A stretch of DNA of 60,665 nucleotides from an uncultured Polaromonas sp. (GCA_937863225.1 CALMEI010000068.1:1-60665); one strand, 5' to 3'. Positions 1-8,118 are shown, numbered from the stretch's first letter. A program made the numbers and translations. The notes: a model not told the origin generated them from the letters alone.

Positions 1-613
1 CCCTCCCCCCCCCTTTAACATCCCCCCCAAAAAAAGCGGCAACACCTTCCCCACCGCCACGAAAAGCGACGTAGTTCACTTTCTTAGGATCAACGCCTAC
101 ATTTCGTGCCAGCATCGATGAGGCAATGTGTTCTGTCGAACCTTTTGAACCTCCACCCCAAGTCACGCTAGCAGGATCCTTTTTCATTTGTTCAACCACA
201 TCTTTCATGGTTTTAAACGGTGAACTTGCAGGCACAACGTACACGTTGTACTCACTGGTCAACCGTGCAATGGGCGTTACTTTATCAAGTCCAATTTGGG
301 GTTTGCCATTGATGATTCCACCCAACATCACAGCTCCCATAACCATCATCGCGTTGGGATCGTTTTTGTTGGCGTTCACAAATTGAGCAAGACCAATCAC
401 TCCGCCTGCACCACCCTTGTTTTCATATTGAACGGTATCAGCCCCCTTGGCTTCCATGACGGCTTTGCCCAACGCACGACCTGTGCTGTCCCAACCACCG
501 CCAGGGTTTGCGGGAATCATCATTTTGATGTTGGCCGCAGCTTTTGCCGTCAATGGCAGTGTGCCGGCAGCAGCCAAAGCAGCTAATGATTTTAAAAATG
601 TAACGCGACGCAT
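1..613 (-). CDS. Tripartite tricarboxylate transporter receptor (Bug/TctC family), partial
   Basis: Periplasmic solute-binding receptor that captures a carboxylate and delivers it to a TctA/TctB membrane pair. The frame opens with ATG behind a GGAG ribosome site. It starts with a signal sequence (RRVTFLK, then an Ala/Leu stretch ending near residue 26); the twin arginine could mean Tat export. The family pattern follows: IPANPGGGWD (33-42), then YENKGGAGG and FRGGGEG. About 204 codons are visible of roughly 320 usual; the rest is off the left edge. The final dozen codons lie in C- and A-homopolymers that look like poor contig-end sequence, although the frame stays open. A TctA/TctB pair lies 22 kb away and could be its partner, but such receptors are often orphans. 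The substrate cannot be told. Confidence 0.85.
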   Translation of the reverse strand, partial: MRRVTFLKSLAALAAAGTLPLTAKAAANIKMMIPANPGGGWDSTGRALGKAVMEAKGADTVQYENKGGAGGVIGLAQFVNANKNDPNAMMVMGAVMLGGIINGKPQIGLDKVTPIARLTSEYNVYVVPASSPFKTMKDVVEQMKKDPASVTWGGGSKGSTEHIASSMLARNVGVDPKKVNYVAFRGGGEGVAAFFGGDVKGGGR

Positions 614-703
614 AGTTTTCTCCAAACAATAATTTAAGTATTAGTTTTATTCAAACTTGTTGATTGTCATATCAATTCAATGCCAATCACATCGGTAGTA
701 ACA

Positions 704-922
704 CTAACTTTGATGCAACGCTGCACAAGCGGCACAAATGCAAGCTTTTTGCTGTTTCTCTGCTGGAATATGAACCAGCAAGCTTTTAGAAAATTTGACA
801 GTTGTGCACCAACAAGGGCCTTGTTTCACACCCGTTTCATGTTCTGTCGCCATGGCACATTGATTGGGTTCTCCACAAATCGCGCAATTATTTTCATTGA
901 TGGTGGGTGAGTGCAATGTCAT
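704..922 (-). CDS. Small cysteine-rich CWC-type protein
   Basis: A 72-residue protein with two cysteine clusters: CAICGEPNQC near the N-terminus followed by PCWC, and KACICAAC near the C-terminus. This spacing matches the bacterial cysteine-rich CWC family, presumed small metal-binding proteins of unknown role. There is no signal peptide, so it is probably cytoplasmic. It sits alone between the TctC receptor gene and the terminator of the RNA-binding protein gene, all read leftward. The Cys pattern argues that it is a real gene although it is short. Confidence 0.7.
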   Translation of the reverse strand: MTLHSPTINENNCAICGEPNQCAMATEHETGVKQGPCWCTTVKFSKSLLVHIPAEKQQKACICAACAALHQS

Positions 923-947
923 GGTTTAGGTGCGAACTATAGACGTA

Positions 948-978
948 AAAAAAGGCTCCAAAATTAGAAGCCTTTTTT
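948..978 (-). terminator. Rho-independent terminator after the RRM protein gene
   Basis: A 10-bp perfect stem (AAAAAAGGCT / AGCCTTTTTT) with an 11-nt loop. It lies 40 bp past the stop of the RRM gene, and on the leftward strand the stem runs into a T tract, so it most likely ends that transcript. Confidence 0.8.
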
Positions 979-1017
979 ATTTTTGAATCTGGCTAACCAG
1001 ATTCAATCATTGTGTGC

Positions 1018-1404
1018 TTAGTAGCTTGAACGGCCACCGCCGCCGTAACCACCACCACCATCACGGCCACCGCCGCCATAACCGCCGCCGCCTGAACGAC
1101 CGCCGCCGCCGTAACCACCGCCGCCGCCGAAGCCGCCACTGCGTGGAGGACGTGGCTCCATCGGACGTGCTTCATTGACGACGCAGCTGCGACCGCCCAA
1201 ATCTTTACCATTCATACCAGCAATGGCTGCTTGTGCTTCGGCATCGCTGCCCATTTCCACAAAACCAAAACCTTTTGAACGACCTGTGTCGCGCTCCATC
1301 ATCACTTTTGCGCTGGTCACAGCACCAAATTGACTGAAAGATTGCTCTAAATCGCCATCGCGAACCGAGTACGGCAAATTGCCAACGTACAGTTTGTTGC
1401 CCAT
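1018..1404 (-). CDS. RRM-type glycine-rich RNA-binding protein
   Basis: A 128-residue single-RRM protein of the bacterial type often induced by cold. RNP2 is LYVGNLP (5-11) and RNP1 is KGFGFVEM (about 44-51). The C-terminal third is a run of glycine with interspersed Arg and Tyr (GGGGYGGGGR units), typical of this family and of plant glycine-rich RNA-binding proteins. Expected role: binding single-stranded RNA as a chaperone at low temperature. The start follows an AGGGAG ribosome site. The 100 bp upstream is AT-rich and could be a long leader, as in cold-shock genes, but I see no diagnostic motif. The gene has its own terminator and appears monocistronic. Confidence 0.92.
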   Translation of the reverse strand: MGNKLYVGNLPYSVRDGDLEQSFSQFGAVTSAKVMMERDTGRSKGFGFVEMGSDAEAQAAIAGMNGKDLGGRSCVVNEARPMEPRPPRSGGFGGGGGYGGGGRSGGGGYGGGGRDGGGGYGGGGRSSY

Positions 1405-1631
1405 TGAGGGACTCCCTAAAAAACTCTAATAAAAAAGCGACATGTCCCTAATACACAACTGAACACAACAAACCAACAAACTAAATATGGCACCGCTGTG
1501 GTGTGAAACTAAGCTATCACCCAACCTGTGCACCATTCAAGACGCACACAACCATTATGCGCTATAAATGGCAAAAAGCAAGTCTGTTGTTTTTGTGCGA
1601 TTTTTTACCCAATTTTGGTTCAACCAGCGCC

Positions 1632-1853
1632 TCAAATTGTCTTGTTGTCAAAATTATCTTGCTGTGTGTAGTTTCGCCATTGCTTCAAACCCTGGCGCAT
1701 GGTGAGCAATTGTTTTTCAAAGTTGGGGCAGGCTTTGCAAGCCCACAAATGAATCCGTAACCCAACCCTGTCACTCAAAGCCAAAGCACGGTCTTCTCGA
1801 GCAATCAACAAAGCTGCGGCTTGTTTGCAGGACATCATCATTTTTATTGCCAT
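1632..1853 (-). CDS. Small zinc-finger anti-sigma factor (zf-HC2/ZAS type)
   Basis: Predicted partner of the sigma factor whose stop lies 38 bp upstream. The chosen ATG gives 73 residues; a longer frame beginning inside the sigma gene would add 30 residues unlike the family. The ZAS motif H-x3-C-x2-C is present (HLWACKAC) in a helical protein. There is no transmembrane segment, so unlike many ECF anti-sigmas this one should act in the cytoplasm, where such zinc motifs in RsrA/ChrR-type proteins sense redox or metal state. With the sigma factor it probably controls the divergent DUF2282-MNIO operon; that link is inference from position and from known gig/bufferin loci. Confidence 0.75.
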   Translation of the reverse strand: MAIKMMMSCKQAAALLIAREDRALALSDRVGLRIHLWACKACPNFEKQLLTMRQGLKQWRNYTQQDNFDNKTI

Positions 1854-1891
1854 ATTGAATACCGTTTTGCAAATTAAGTGAAATTTAAAAA

Positions 1892-2488
1892 TTATTTTGT
1901 TATCGAATTTGTCTGATCGCCAAACCAATTGAGTTCCAAGCATTCACGCAAGCGAAGTCTTGCACGGTGAAGTTGGACGTAAAGGTTGGTCGAAGTCAAA
2001 TTAAGTTCCTTACAAATTTCTTCAACAGACATCTCTAACCACTCGCGCATCAAAAAGAGCCGTCCTTGTGCTGCGGGCAATTTTTCCGTACAAGCTTCTA
2101 ATACTTGAAAAAATTGCTGCGATTGCAAATGCTCAGATGGATTAAAAGTCGAATTTTGACCACCAGACCATGTGGAAGGCGGCTCTACAAAATGACCATC
2201 TTTTTGAAACATCAACAAATCCAGTTCTTCATTGCCATCACCATCGCTGTCGAAATGTATGCTGGCTTCGCGTGTTTGTACCCGCAAAATATCAACCACT
2301 TTGTGTTTCAAAATGCCCACCAACCACGTTTTCAATTGCGATTTATTTTCAAATGACTGCGGCTTGGCCAATGCCGCCAACAATGTATCTGATACCGCGT
2401 CTTCAGCCCACGCATCATTGCGAAGTTGCAAGCGTGCAAATCGCAATAGATAATCGCGATGCTGATTCAACTGAAGTTCGATAGGCAT
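1892..2488 (-). CDS. ECF-type RNA polymerase sigma factor
   Basis: A 198-residue sigma-70 family protein with only regions 2 and 4. Region 2 spans about residues 8-75 (HRDYLLRFARLQL, then a core-binding helix with WAEDAVSDTLLAAL). Region 4 is about 130-190, with a helix-turn-helix around SVEEICKELNLTSTNLYVQL and RARLRLRECLE. It is followed by the small zinc anti-sigma in the same direction and is divergent from the DUF2282 precursor gene. Related sigma/anti-sigma pairs sit beside DUF2282-DUF692-DUF2063 operons in other proteobacteria and respond to copper, gold or oxidative stress. The start is ATG at the edge of a 177-bp divergent promoter region. Confidence 0.9.
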   Translation of the reverse strand: MPIELQLNQHRDYLLRFARLQLRNDAWAEDAVSDTLLAALAKPQSFENKSQLKTWLVGILKHKVVDILRVQTREASIHFDSDGDGNEELDLLMFQKDGHFVEPPSTWSGGQNSTFNPSEHLQSQQFFQVLEACTEKLPAAQGRLFLMREWLEMSVEEICKELNLTSTNLYVQLHRARLRLRECLELNWFGDQTNSITK

Positions 2489-2602
2489 GCTTGTGCTTAA
2501 ATTTGCAATGAATTAAAAAGTTGAGATAGTCTGTAAGAATTTTTAAAAGCAACTGACTATTCGTCAATCGGAACAAAGACATTGACCATTTTGCACCGAT
2601 TG

Positions 2603-2621
2603 CTACTGGATTAACCAGTAG
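2603..2621. promoter_or_regulatory. Inverted repeat in the sigma/DUF2282 divergent promoter region
   Basis: A perfect 7-bp inverted repeat (CTACTGG, ATTAA spacer, CCAGTAG) 44 bp before the DUF2282 start codon. It could be an operator or a leader hairpin; there is no T tract after it, so it is not a simple terminator. The rest of the 177-bp region is AT-rich, and I could not assign an ECF -35/-10 pair with confidence. Confidence 0.4.
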
Positions 2622-2665
2622 TTTATGTGATAGTTTTTTATTTTCATTAATTTTAGGAGATATTC

Positions 2666-2956
2666 ATGAACCAACGTGCACTTATCGCATCTGCTGCTAC
2701 CGCATTGCTCTCGACCATGCTGCTATCTACTTCAGCCATGGGACAAACTGCTGCGCCCAAAGTTGAGAAAGAAAAATGCTTTGGTGTAGCCAAAGCAGGT
2801 CAAAATGACTGCGCTAACTTGGCTGGCACACATTCTTGTGCAGGACAAGCCAAGGTTGACATGGACAAAGGCGAATGGAAATACGTTGCCAAAGGCACAT
2901 GCGCCACGATGAAGGGCATGAGCATGGAAGAAGCCAAAAAAGGCATGAAAAGCTAA
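2666..2956 (+). CDS. DUF2282 secreted peptide precursor (bufferin BufA1 / GigP type)
   Basis: A 96-residue secreted precursor. Residues 1-27 form a Sec signal peptide ending near SAMGQ. The mature part carries four cysteines (38, 49, 58, 79) in the DUF2282 pattern: [23 protein letters not shown] and GTCATM. In Caulobacter bufferins, cysteines of such precursors are turned into copper-binding thiooxazoles by a DUF692 oxidase with a DUF2063 partner, and both genes follow here. In Cupriavidus metallidurans the equivalent gig operon is metal-induced. The gene has a strong ribosome site (TAGGAGA). Likely role: periplasmic metal (copper) buffering; the modification itself is inferred from the family. 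Confidence 0.9.
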   Translation: MNQRALIASAATALLSTMLLSTSAMGQTAAPKVEKEKCFGVAKAGQNDCANLAGTHSCAGQAKVDMDKGEWKYVAKGTCATMKGMSMEEAKKGMKS

Positions 2957-3018
2957 ACCATCCCTTTGAAACGTTCACAACAGTTTCAATTAAATAAATA
3001 GTCAGTCAATCCGCCAGC

Positions 3019-3903
3019 ATGACAACGCCTAGCAATACAGGTATCGGTTGGCGGTACCCACATTACCAAGAGTTGATAGAACGATTACCAACACTTGATT
3101 TTTTAGAAGTTCATTCCGAAAATTTTTTCGGCGATGGAGGCGCGCCTTTAGCAGTGCTGATGCAAGGTCGTTCGCATTACCCCATCAGCTTGCATGGTGT
3201 CGGCTTGGCATTAGGTTCAGCATCTGGCATTGACGAATGGCATTTGAACCAACTGGCACAGTTGGTTGCAAAAGTTAATCCTGTACGAGTGAGTGATCAC
3301 GCTTGCTTTGCGCGCGGCAGCATTCAGAGACAAGGCCAAATGGTCAATGTACATGGTGCAGATTTGTTACCCATTCCGTTTAATCAAGAAGCCTTGGATG
3401 TGATGTGTGTGAATGTGATGCGCGTACAAGACCGGTTAAAACGAAGCATCGCGATTGAAAACCTCTCCGCCTACATCAATTTTGCAGACAGTGACATGCC
3501 AGAAACCGATTTTTTGAATCAACTCGCATTACGCACCAGCTGCAAGCTGTTGATAGATGTGAACAACATTTACGTCAATGCACTGAACGACCAAATCCAA
3601 CACCGCTGTGCTGACCCCGTACAACAATGCATTGATTGGTTGAAGCAGATACAACCATCCTCAGTCGCTGAAATTCATTTGGCGGGACACATTGATTGTG
3701 GTGACATCGTGGTGGACGATCACGGTAGCCGCGTCAAAGCAGCAGTTTGGGATTTGTACCAACACGCCATAACGCTGTTTGGTGCAGTGCCCACTTTGAT
3801 AGAGTGGGACACCGATATTCCCGCTTTGGATGTGTTGCTGGATGAAGCCAAACATGCCAGCCAAATTAGCAACCATTGCAACACGTCAGAGGCAGCAATT
3901 TGA
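3019..3903 (+). CDS. DUF692 multinuclear non-heme iron oxidase (MNIO, BufB-like)
   Basis: A 294-residue TIM-barrel enzyme of the MNIO family, expected to oxidise cysteines of the upstream precursor using two or three iron ions and O2. Family landmarks: HGVGLALGS (His59), VSDH (Asp93, His94), AIENLS (Glu147), [14 protein letters not shown] (Asp180 onward), EIHLAGH (His220, His224), the DDH at 233-235, and LIEWD (Glu262). All the usual metal-ligand stretches are present, so it should be active. Length is normal. It lies 62 bp after the precursor, with no clear Shine-Dalgarno before the ATG. Its TGA overlaps the ATG of the next gene (TGATG), indicating translational coupling with the DUF2063 partner. 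Confidence 0.93.
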   Translation: MTTPSNTGIGWRYPHYQELIERLPTLDFLEVHSENFFGDGGAPLAVLMQGRSHYPISLHGVGLALGSASGIDEWHLNQLAQLVAKVNPVRVSDHACFARGSIQRQGQMVNVHGADLLPIPFNQEALDVMCVNVMRVQDRLKRSIAIENLSAYINFADSDMPETDFLNQLALRTSCKLLIDVNNIYVNALNDQIQHRCADPVQQCIDWLKQIQPSSVAEIHLAGHIDCGDIVVDDHGSRVKAAVWDLYQHAITLFGAVPTLIEWDTDIPALDVLLDEAKHASQISNHCNTSEAAI

Positions 3904-4751
3904 TGAACAAGCTGGCCGCACAACAACAAGCGTTCTTGCAAACATTGTTCAGTAGTTCTCTAGAAAAAGACCCTAACGCTATTAATTTAATAGCTAATTA
4001 CGCAATAAATACGCCGGCTACAGCCACAAAAGACCTTATAAAATACCAAGAACGAGGTCTGCAGGTCTACCACGCCAATGCGCAAGTGACCGCCTTGCGC
4101 AACTTGCAAGCTGCCTATCCAGTGATTGAGCAATTGGTTGGTGGCGAAGCGTTTGGTTTGTTGGCGCGTGATTTATGGCAGCAATTTCCACCCACTTTTG
4201 GTGATGCTGCGCAATGGGGTGACGGATTGGCACAACTCATCAGCAGCATTGCAGAGTTAGACCCAGAACCGTATTTACCAGATGTCGCACGCATTGAATG
4301 GGCCTTGCACCAGGCAGCAGCCGCAGCCGATACTGAACTGGATGTCAGCAGTTTGGTGCTATTGACCACACATGTCCCGGATGCGATTACTTTGCAATTG
4401 GCACCCGGCACTCAAATTCTGACCAGCCTATTTCCAGCGGCCAGCATTGTGATGGCACATGTCTATGACAGCCCCAGTTTTGATGACATACAAACCAAGA
4501 TGCGCGCACACAGCCCAGAGTCAGCAATCATTTGGAGACAAGGATATCGCCCCTGTGTGGTGACTTGCTCAGCTGCAGATGCTGTATTTATTCAGAATAT
4601 ATTGAGCGGTTCGTCTTTGGCGCAATCATTGGATGCCATCGAAACGGTTGATTCAACCCCCGCATTTGATTTCAACACGTGGCTCACGCAATCAGCACAA
4701 TCTGGCCTGCTGGTGGGTGCCAAAATTCTTTCAGCCGAATCCATCTCATAA
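3903..4751 (+). CDS. DUF2063 protein, partner of the MNIO enzyme (BufC-like)
   Basis: A 282-residue protein of the DUF2063 family. Its N-terminal part (AQQQAFLQTLFSS onward, GLQVYHANAQVTALRNLQAAYPVIEQLVG) matches the putative DNA-binding-like domain that, next to MNIO enzymes, is thought to recognise the precursor peptide. The ATG overlapping the DUF692 stop is the best start; a longer frame uses a TTG inside the upstream gene. Residues about 26-41 (NLIANYAINTPATAT) are encoded by a copy of the dispersed 50-bp repeat, inserted in frame between the first helix and the conserved YHAN stretch. The protein probably acts in a complex with the MNIO enzyme. Confidence 0.88.
   Translation: MNKLAAQQQAFLQTLFSSSLEKDPNAINLIANYAINTPATATKDLIKYQERGLQVYHANAQVTALRNLQAAYPVIEQLVGGEAFGLLARDLWQQFPPTFGDAAQWGDGLAQLISSIAELDPEPYLPDVARIEWALHQAAAAADTELDVSSLVLLTTHVPDAITLQLAPGTQILTSLFPAASIVMAHVYDSPSFDDIQTKMRAHSPESAIIWRQGYRPCVVTCSAADAVFIQNILSGSSLAQSLDAIETVDSTPAFDFNTWLTQSAQSGLLVGAKILSAESIS
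3978..4026 (-). repeat. Dispersed 50-bp repeat, copy 1 (inside the DUF2063 gene)
   Basis: Reverse-oriented copy; read leftward it has GGCTGTAGCCGGCGTATTTA, then TTGCGTAATTA and the terminal inverted repeat GCTATTAAATTAATAGC. In frame, no stop, contributing about 16 residues. Confidence 0.85.
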
Positions 4752-4776
4752 CTCATTCAACTCTTAGGAAGAAAAA

Positions 4777-5223
4777 ATGGAAAACACCTTCATCAAGCGC
4801 GGGCTGGCTGTTTGGAACAGCGTGACACAAACATTAGATTTGGCACAGCCATTGGCTGCATTGTTGGCACGTCTTTATGTGGCACACGTATTTTTCATGT
4901 CGGGCCTCACCAAAATTCGGGATTGGGAAATCACCGTGTCACTGTTTACCGACGAATACAAAGTCCCCTACTTATCGCCGGAATTGGCCGCGCTACTGGG
5001 CACAGCGGGTGAACTGGTACTGCCTGTGCTGTTGGTTATGGGTTTTATGGGTCGCTTTGCCGCATTGGGTTTATTTGTTGTGAACGCGATTGCCGTTATC
5101 AGTCTGACTGAAATCGCGCCTGCTGCGTTGCAGCAGCACATCACTTGGGGTGTACTGCTCGCTTTACTGGCTATTTATGGTTGTGGCAAATGGGCGCTGG
5201 ATCATTGGCTTACAAAGCGATAA
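4777..5223 (+). CDS. DoxX family membrane protein (GigT-like)
   Basis: A 148-residue inner-membrane protein of the DoxX family with four predicted membrane segments: near 20-40 (ALLARLYVAHVFFMSGLTKI), then PELAALLGTAGELVLPVLLV, FAALGLFVVNAIAVISL and WGVLLALLAIYG. The conserved RLYVAHVFFMSGLTKIRDW stretch is typical. It has a good ribosome site (TAGGAAG) 25 bp after the DUF2063 stop, so it belongs to the same operon. DoxX proteins are regular members of DUF2282-DUF692-DUF2063 operons, where they are proposed to help thiol or metal homeostasis at the membrane; the exact role is unknown. Confidence 0.9.
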   Translation: MENTFIKRGLAVWNSVTQTLDLAQPLAALLARLYVAHVFFMSGLTKIRDWEITVSLFTDEYKVPYLSPELAALLGTAGELVLPVLLVMGFMGRFAALGLFVVNAIAVISLTEIAPAALQQHITWGVLLALLAIYGCGKWALDHWLTKR

Positions 5224-5272
5224 AGTGGTTCGCGCAAAAAATTAACACAAGCGCCATGCGCATAATAGCGGC

Positions 5273-6865
5273 ATGGCGAATTTCGACAACATCAACCCTC
5301 CATCTACCATACAAACCAACAGCACCATTGTGCTGTGCACACTCAACGCCAAGTACATTCACGCGTCATTGGGCTTGCGTTATCTGTTCGCCAATATGGG
5401 CGATTTACAGCCGCAAACGCGCATTTGCGAATACATGATCAACCGCAAAAGCCCACAAGAATGGGCGAACGAGTTGATTGCCATGAACCCGCGCATCATT
5501 GGTTTTGGTGTTTACATTTGGAACACCGTGCAAACCTGTGAACTGGTCAAGCTGCTGAAACAATTGCGCCCCGACATCACCATTGTGTTGGGTGGCCCCG
5601 AGGTCAGTCACGAAGTGATGGAACAAGACATTGCACAACAAAGTGATTTCATCATCACCGGCTGGGGTGACATCAGCTTTCCCAAACTGTGCCACGCCAT
5701 ATTGCATGGCCCCAAGCCTTTGATGAAAGTGTTGGCGGGCGAGCAACCACCACTCGATGACATCCAACTTCCATACGCCTACTACACCGATGAAGATTTA
5801 GCACACCGCTTGTTGTATGTGGAAGCATCCCGTGGTTGCCCGTTCAAATGCGAGTTTTGTATCAGCTCGCTTGACAAAACCGCTTGGGCGTTTGATTTGG
5901 ATTTGTTCCTGAAGGAACTCGATGTTTTGTACCAGCGCGGCGCACGCAATTTCAAATTTGTAGACCGCACTTTCAATTTAAAAATCGATGCATCGGTGCG
6001 CATCATGAAGTTCTTTTTGGACCGCATGACGGACGATTTGTTTTTGCATTTTGAAGTCATTCCAGACCATTTGCCAGACCGACTGAAGGAAATGATTGCC
6101 AAATTCCCACCCGGATCATTGCAATTTGAAGTGGGCATTCAAACCTTTAACGTCGATGTGCAAAAGCGCATTTCTCGCAAGCAAGACAATGACAAAACCA
6201 TCACCAATCTGAAATGGTTGTTGAACGTATCCAACGCGCATTTGCACACCGATTTGATATTTGGTTTACCTGGCGAGAGCATGCAAAGCTTTGCCGATGG
6301 CTTTGACAAACTGTATGCGTTAGAGCCACATGAGATTCAGCTCGGCATATTGAAACGCTTGCGCGGCACACCCATTGCCAAGCACACCGAAGCACACGGC
6401 ATGGTGTATGACCCACTGCCACCCTACCAAGTGCGACAGACCGCGGCAGTGAATGAGGCAGACATGACACGCTTTGCCCACATGGCTCGCTATTGGGATT
6501 TGGTTGCCAACTCAGGCCGTTTCAACGCCACCATGCCCATGTTGATGCAGGCGGTCTCGCCATTCAGTGCTTTCATGACATTCAGCGATTGGTTGTGGGA
6601 ACAAGCCCCTCAAATCAGCGGTCGCACCAACGCCATCACACCCGAACAATTGGTCAATGCACTGCATGACTACTTAACACATCAGCGCAAACTAGACGAA
6701 CATCAGGTGACGCAAGCTTTGCTCCTCGATTATTTGGCCAGCGGTGCTCGCGCCAGACCGGAAGCACTGCGGCATTTGATGCCCAAATTTCCAGCGCCCA
6801 TTGCCAAACCAAATCGACAACATGGCCAGCGACAAGCACAGCATCAATCGTCGCAAAGGCCATGA
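5273..6865 (+). CDS. B12-binding radical SAM protein with DUF4080
   Basis: A 530-residue protein with an N-terminal cobalamin-binding-like Rossmann domain (about 20-145, including IIGFGVYIWN and TIVLGGPEVSHE). A radical SAM barrel follows, with the cluster motif CPFKCEFC (Cys189, 193, 196), and then a C-terminal DUF4080 region. The classical B12 motif D-x-H-x-x-G is not evident, so cobalamin may bind without a lower ligand or not at all. The C-terminus is a basic Gln/His-rich tail. The gene starts 49 bp after doxX in the same direction. The substrate is unknown. Relatives are frequent in Burkholderiales away from peptide operons, so membership of the peptide system is only a possibility. Confidence 0.87.
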   Translation: MANFDNINPPSTIQTNSTIVLCTLNAKYIHASLGLRYLFANMGDLQPQTRICEYMINRKSPQEWANELIAMNPRIIGFGVYIWNTVQTCELVKLLKQLRPDITIVLGGPEVSHEVMEQDIAQQSDFIITGWGDISFPKLCHAILHGPKPLMKVLAGEQPPLDDIQLPYAYYTDEDLAHRLLYVEASRGCPFKCEFCISSLDKTAWAFDLDLFLKELDVLYQRGARNFKFVDRTFNLKIDASVRIMKFFLDRMTDDLFLHFEVIPDHLPDRLKEMIAKFPPGSLQFEVGIQTFNVDVQKRISRKQDNDKTITNLKWLLNVSNAHLHTDLIFGLPGESMQSFADGFDKLYALEPHEIQLGILKRLRGTPIAKHTEAHGMVYDPLPPYQVRQTAAVNEADMTRFAHMARYWDLVANSGRFNATMPMLMQAVSPFSAFMTFSDWLWEQAPQISGRTNAITPEQLVNALHDYLTHQRKLDEHQVTQALLLDYLASGARARPEALRHLMPKFPAPIAKPNRQHGQRQAQHQSSQRP

Positions 6866-6885
6866 ATTCATACTAAGATAAGAGC

Positions 6886-7710
6886 ATGACATTCTCTAGC
6901 AGATATTGGGACGAGCTCAAACCCAATGAACTATCGCAACACATCGCCGCCAATGCAAGTGATGTGGTTGTGGTGCTGCCTGTAGCGGCCACCGAGCAGC
7001 ACGGGCCGCATTTGCCTTTGTCTGTGGATGTCGATTTGGTTGAAGGTATTGTGCATGCTTGCCTGCCGCACCTTCCCAAAACTTCATCAGTCTTATTTTT
7101 ACCCACCCAAAAAGTTGGACTCAGTTCAGAGCACTTGCAATTTGCGGGTACGCAATCGCTTTCACCTGCAGACATCATTCACCAATGGGTCAACATGGGT
7201 GCGCAGGTGGCACGAACAGGTGTGAAAAAGCTGCTGCTATTTAACAGCCACGGTGGCAATGTAGCGGTGATGGACATTGTGGCGCGCGAGTTGCGTGCGC
7301 ATCAAAACATCATGGTCTTTAGCAGCAGCTGGTACAACCTGCCGTTGGGCGACGCTGAAAGCGCTTTCTCAAAGCACGAATTGCGTTTTGGGGTGCACGC
7401 AGGTGATGTCGAAACATCCATGATGTTGGCACTCAAGCCAGAATTGGTGCAGATGGACAAAGCACAAGATTTCAGCTCAAGCAGCCATGCACGCTCTATT
7501 CATTTCCCAATTTTGGGAAATGGCAAAAGCGCCAAGTTTGGCTGGCAAATGCAAGACATCAACCCCTATGGTGCAGCAGGCAACGCGGCCAATGCAACCG
7601 CTGAAAAAGGTCAAGCTTTGGTCGATGCTGCTGGCAAACAATTGGCTTTGCTGTTGCAAGAAATAACGCAATTACCGCTGAGCACGTTGGTATCAAACAC
7701 CAAGCGTTGA
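6886..7710 (+). CDS. Creatininase family hydrolase
   Basis: A 274-residue metal-dependent amidohydrolase of the creatininase superfamily (creatininase, FAPy deformylase, mycofactocin peptidase MftE). Metal-site stretches are TEQHGPHLPLSVD (Glu37, His39, Asp48), FNSHGGN (His122) and HAGDVETSMML (the family glutamate). Length is usual. It begins 20 bp after the radical SAM gene, suggesting co-transcription. The presence of a creatininase-type protein beside a radical SAM enzyme and a peptide operon recalls MftE with MftC, where the hydrolase trims the peptide. Here that is a hypothesis only; a small-molecule amidase role is equally open. Confidence 0.9.
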   Translation: MTFSSRYWDELKPNELSQHIAANASDVVVVLPVAATEQHGPHLPLSVDVDLVEGIVHACLPHLPKTSSVLFLPTQKVGLSSEHLQFAGTQSLSPADIIHQWVNMGAQVARTGVKKLLLFNSHGGNVAVMDIVARELRAHQNIMVFSSSWYNLPLGDAESAFSKHELRFGVHAGDVETSMMLALKPELVQMDKAQDFSSSSHARSIHFPILGNGKSAKFGWQMQDINPYGAAGNAANATAEKGQALVDAAGKQLALLLQEITQLPLSTLVSNTKR

Positions 7711-7773
7711 TGCTGGCTCAAGTGCTCGTATTAGCGCCAGCGCTTGTGATGCGTACAAATTGAGACGCCCCAA

Positions 7774-8106
7774 ATGAAATTCCCCAAAAGTCACCACTAC
7801 CACGTCTATGTTGTAGCCCTAGACGATCGTGTTTGGAACAGCGTCAAATTTCGTCGCTGCAACCCCAACTATGTCATGGGCCAACCCTTTGTCTATGTCG
7901 GCATGACAGGTCTAGACCCTGATGTGCGTTTTGATAAACACAAAGCCGGTATTCAGGCCAACCGCTTTGTCACCGACTATGGTGTGCAGTTGCTGCCACA
8001 GCTTTATGAACGTTTTAACCCTATGCCTTACAAAGAAGCACAAGCGATGGAAATTGAATTAGCGCTTGCTTTGCAAGCCAAGGGATATGGTGTTTGGCAG
8101 GGGTAG
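7774..8106 (+). CDS. GIY-YIG-like small protein
   Basis: A 110-residue protein resembling the GIY-YIG nuclease fold. It has a first strand HVYVVAL, a second FVYVGMTG in place of GIY/YIG, an arginine in the following helix (DVRFDKHKAG) and a glutamate in the C-terminal helix (MEIELALAL). The conserved NPMPYKEA stretch is typical of a compact proteobacterial subfamily of unknown function. It ends the rightward run that starts at the DUF2282 gene, with a 63-bp gap from the creatininase gene; co-transcription is plausible but not shown. It could be a repair nuclease or a nuclease-derived fold. Confidence 0.65.
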   Translation: MKFPKSHHYHVYVVALDDRVWNSVKFRRCNPNYVMGQPFVYVGMTGLDPDVRFDKHKAGIQANRFVTDYGVQLLPQLYERFNPMPYKEAQAMEIELALALQAKGYGVWQG

Positions 8107-8118
8107 GTTAAAACCATT

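Noticed and set aside
993-1211. An Ala/Val-rich frame over the glycine-rich end of the RRM gene
   Set aside because: Produced by reading the Gly-codon repeats in another frame.
3876-3903. An earlier TTG start for the DUF2063 gene
   Set aside because: It would read into the end of the DUF692 gene; the overlapping TGATG start fits the family and coupling better.
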